A stretch of 64,000 nucleotides of DNA, taken from positions 1 to 64,000 of the forward strand of contig NZ_CP013421.1 of assembly GCF_001718695.1 (NCBI RefSeq). Direction: 5' to 3'. Each line of letters opens with the position of its first letter. Position 1 is the stretch's first letter. A program made the translations under genes and the position numbers. Below the pieces are notes generated by a model. It saw nothing but the letters and a program-made list of their open reading frames with translations, did not search any database and was not told the origin of the DNA. Below are positions 61,733 to 64,000 of the stretch, piece after piece. This DNA comes from Burkholderia ubonensis. Lineage in GTDB: Bacteria > Pseudomonadota > Gammaproteobacteria > Burkholderiales > Burkholderiaceae.

Positions 61733-61798
61733 AAACTGCTGCCGCTGAAACCGCATTAACTTAAACCAACCAGCCTCCACGATTCCCGGGGCGGTTCA

Positions 61799-62091
61799 CT
61801 ATCTCGTCTGTGGTGAAACCCAAGGGGAAAGTTTATAAATGAGAATCGGTTTCTTTCTTATTCTGATGTTACCGATTGAATGTTGAACTCGGTTGGCTTG
61901 GCCAGACTTGTTGGCATCACAGGGGGCATCTTGCTCCAAGGACGGAGCGATCTCCATCCTGCGACAAACTTTCGACATTCAATACGCGACGCGATCATTC
62001 ACCATTGCGGAGCGCTAAACTTCGCGCTTACTAAGCCGTTATAGATCCTGCTGACTTCGCTGTTTTCGATCTCATAGAATAACGGTTTTGT
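61799..62091. other. Spacer and promoter region of the diguanylate cyclase
   Basis: AT-rich. It contains the inverted repeat CCGTTAT (62036-62042) and ATAACGG (62080-62086) with a 37-nt spacer just before the cyclase ATG, possibly regulatory. No gene. Confidence 0.4.
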
Positions 62092-63906
62092 ATGCTCACA
62101 ACCGATTCCGACGATGATGCGGTTGCGTCCGCCGGCTCTGCCGCTGGCGAAGTTTCACCTCTGCTGGCGAGTCCCGAATGCGAGGCAGTGACCCGTCTGG
62201 CGCGGGCGCACTTCGGCGTCGTCACTGCGCTGGTCACGTTGTCCGCCCCGGAAGGGCAGCGGTTGCAAGCCGTCGATGGCGTATTTCCCCATGCGATTCC
62301 GCCTGACCTGTTCGCTAAACGTATCAACGTTGAGAAGGAATCCGAGAAGGTAGTCGTCGTCCCCGATACGCACGACGACTCGCGCTTTTTTGTCGAAGAT
62401 CGCGGCGTTACTGCAAAATTGCCGCGCTTCTTTGCCGCGTGCGCACTTACTGCCAGCGACGGCCGCCATCTCGGCGCCCTGTGCCTGCTGGATGACGCGT
62501 TTCGCACGCTCGACGAAGGGCAACGTGCCTTTCTGCACGAACTGGCGACGATAGCCGCGCAATCGGTTGCCCGAGGTCAAGTGGAAGCTGAACTGCGCGG
62601 CCGTGCGGCTGAACTGCAGGCCGAAAAGGATCTGATTACGCTTGCACTTATCGGAAGTGGGACCGGTGTTTGGGACCGCGATGTCACCACGGGTGAAATT
62701 CGCTATTCGCCGGAATGGAAGGCGATACTCGGCTATGAGTCGCATGAAATCAGCAACCGGATTGAAGACGCCTACCTCCGTTTGCATCCCGACGAGCGGG
62801 AGTATGTCAAGGAGACGATGCAGGCTCATTTCGAAAACAGGACGGACCGCTATGAAATCGAGCACCGCATCCGTTGCAAGGATGGCACCTACAAGTGGAT
62901 CTGCAGCCGCGGTAAGGTAGTCAGCCGCAATGGCGACGGCCGTGCGCTGCGTATGGTCGGCACGACCACGGACATTACCGGTTTGCGCGATATGGCCACG
63001 CAGTTGCAGGAGACCATTAGCCTGATCACCAACCTGACGAACGAAGTGCCGGGCCTCGTCTTTCAATACCGGCAAACGGCTGATGGGCGTGGTGTCTTCG
63101 CATACGCGAGTGATGGCGTAAGACAGATATACGAAGTGACGCCTGAACAGGTCGTTCGCAGTGCGGACGTAGTCGAAGCGCGAATTGATCCACGCGACGT
63201 CACCGGATATCGGCAGTCGCTGCTCGAATCGGCGGCGAACCTGACGCCGTGGCGCTTCGAATACAGGGTAAGATTGCCGCAGCAGGGCATTCGCTGGCGG
63301 CAGAGCGACGCTCGGCCACAACGTATGGCTGATGGCAGCACGTTATGGCACGGATTTGTTACGGATACAACCGAGCGCAAGCGTATTGAGGCAGAACTGC
63401 ATGAACTGGCAACGGTCGACCACCTGACTCAGTTGGCCAATCGGCGCCACTTCATGACACAAGGCGAAGCGGAACTTGTCCGGATCCGGCGCGCCGAGAG
63501 TCGCATTGCTGCGGTGCTTATGCTTGACCTCGATAATTTCAAGGCGCTCAACGATCGCTGGGGACACGCGCTCGGCGACCGCGCACTTAGACACTTCGCC
63601 GGGCTGCTGCGATCAGAGGCGCGCGCAGGCGACATCGTAGGGAGGATTGGCGGCGAAGAATTCGCGGCCGTTCTGCCGGACAGCGGCACCGAGGAAGCGA
63701 TCGCATTCGGGCTGCGCGTGCAGCGTCGTGCCGCTGAAACACCTCTGGTTCTGGGCGAACAGCACGTCGCACTGACCGTCAGCATCGGCGTCGACAGGAT
63801 GTATGCGACGGATGTCGGCGTCGATCAGGCACTCACTCGATGTGACAAGGCGCTATATCTCGCGAAGGAGCGCGGCCGCAACAGGGTCGAGCTCTATCGC
63901 GAATGA
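62092..63906 (+). CDS. GAF-PAS-PAS-GGDEF diguanylate cyclase
   Basis: 604 residues, soluble. GAF about 30-165 (FGVVTALVTLSAPEGQRL, FFAACALTASDGRHLGALCL), PAS/PAC about 185-300 (GVWDRDVTTGEIRYSPEWKAILGY, YEIEHRIRCKDGTYKWI), second PAS about 310-425 (PGLVFQYRQTADGRGVF), GGDEF about 440-600 (DHLTQLANRRHF, LDLDNFKALNDRWGHALGD, GRIGGEEFAAVLP) with an RxxD inhibitory site (RAGD) just before GGEEF. No EAL domain, so it should synthesise c-di-GMP in response to a cytosolic ligand or redox cue. Confidence 0.95.
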   Translation: MLTTDSDDDAVASAGSAAGEVSPLLASPECEAVTRLARAHFGVVTALVTLSAPEGQRLQAVDGVFPHAIPPDLFAKRINVEKESEKVVVVPDTHDDSRFFVEDRGVTAKLPRFFAACALTASDGRHLGALCLLDDAFRTLDEGQRAFLHELATIAAQSVARGQVEAELRGRAAELQAEKDLITLALIGSGTGVWDRDVTTGEIRYSPEWKAILGYESHEISNRIEDAYLRLHPDEREYVKETMQAHFENRTDRYEIEHRIRCKDGTYKWICSRGKVVSRNGDGRALRMVGTTTDITGLRDMATQLQETISLITNLTNEVPGLVFQYRQTADGRGVFAYASDGVRQIYEVTPEQVVRSADVVEARIDPRDVTGYRQSLLESAANLTPWRFEYRVRLPQQGIRWRQSDARPQRMADGSTLWHGFVTDTTERKRIEAELHELATVDHLTQLANRRHFMTQGEAELVRIRRAESRIAAVLMLDLDNFKALNDRWGHALGDRALRHFAGLLRSEARAGDIVGRIGGEEFAAVLPDSGTEEAIAFGLRVQRRAAETPLVLGEQHVALTVSIGVDRMYATDVGVDQALTRCDKALYLAKERGRNRVELYRE

Positions 63907-64000
63907 CTGCGCAGCTTCGCGTTCGCGGCCATTGCGCTCTCTGACGTAAAGGCATTCCAAGGTGTATCGATACGTGCGTGTCCCGAGTAAGCGCGTCCTC

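Larger units (their letters stand above)
60480..61798 (+). mobile_element. IS3-family insertion sequence with CTA target duplication
   Basis: 1319 bp. Inverted ends TGAACCGCCCCGG (left, from 60480) and the inverse at 61786-61798, extending to GTGGAGGCT after a few mismatches. CTA occurs at 60477-60479 and 61799-61801, a 3-bp duplication as expected for IS3. Contains orfA and orfB. Confidence 0.92.

Noticed and set aside
61836..61866. Fur-box-like AT-rich segment (AAATGAGAATCGG) after the last IS
   Set aside because: Only about half of the consensus positions match and no iron gene follows.

Overview
The window reads as a high-GC beta-proteobacterial replicon, most likely Burkholderia (cepacia-complex type). 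Reasons are the strong GC codon bias, a DUF3331 protein, a YadA-type trimeric autotransporter, Burkholderia-style IS3 and IS1182 elements, and a block whose content and order resemble the low-oxygen-activated (lxa) locus described in Burkholderia cenocepacia. The genus is an inference from content; no rRNA or tRNA gene is present to anchor it.

Layout. 1-8.5 kb is ordinary accessory chromosome: an MFS transporter (open at the window edge), an alpha/beta hydrolase with two possible starts, a DUF3331 protein, a winged-helix/ATPase regulator, a DoxX protein, a LysR regulator and an orphan response regulator with an AraC-type output. 8.5-13 kb is a large trimeric autotransporter adhesin behind about 1 kb of AT-richer non-coding DNA. 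About 13-48.7 kb is a stress and anoxia-persistence block: five universal stress proteins (two of them tandem), two CBS-domain proteins, Hsp20, a triple-BON protein, two nitroreductase-fold proteins (one Acg-like), a fused APH/P-loop kinase, DUF1488, small lipoproteins and hypotheticals, a c-type cytochrome, a LOG-family protein, a SulP transporter, two zinc alcohol dehydrogenases, acetate kinase, and a phasin-like/phaB/phaC polyhydroxybutyrate module. Regulators in the block are an FNR-type Fe-S protein, a second cyclic-nucleotide-domain protein fused to an N-terminal HTH, two NarL-type response regulators and one degenerate histidine kinase. The block is interrupted at 26.7-30.2 kb by decayed DNA (aldo/keto reductase pseudogene, transposase fragment, MITE-like element).

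The unifying signal is a set of 13 FNR/Anr-like palindromes, TTGA(C/T)-N4-(G/A)TCAA, in the intergenic regions between 13048 and 44289. For most of them a recognisable -10-like hexamer begins about 22 nt beyond the box, which is class II activation geometry. Several intergenic regions carry divergent promoters. The locus encodes its own plausible activator: an FNR with all four cluster cysteines and the E-x2-SR recognition helix. The cargo (USPs, Hsp20, CBS, Acg-like nitroreductase, APH/P-loop kinase) parallels the mycobacterial DosR dormancy regulon, but under a different regulator, with PHB storage and acetate-kinase ATP generation added.

48.8-61.8 kb is a mosaic of mobile DNA: an IS1182 element, a broken toxin/barstar pair cut by a 1.6-kb IS3-family element, a type VI secretion-like cargo module (LysM-peptidase effector, secreted candidate immunity protein, PAAR protein), transposase and integrase remnants, an HxlR/azoreductase redox cluster with an N-terminally deleted NmrA-type protein, a second copy of the 147-bp MITE-like element, and an IS3 element with a CTA target duplication. 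The window ends with a GAF/PAS/PAS/GGDEF diguanylate cyclase.
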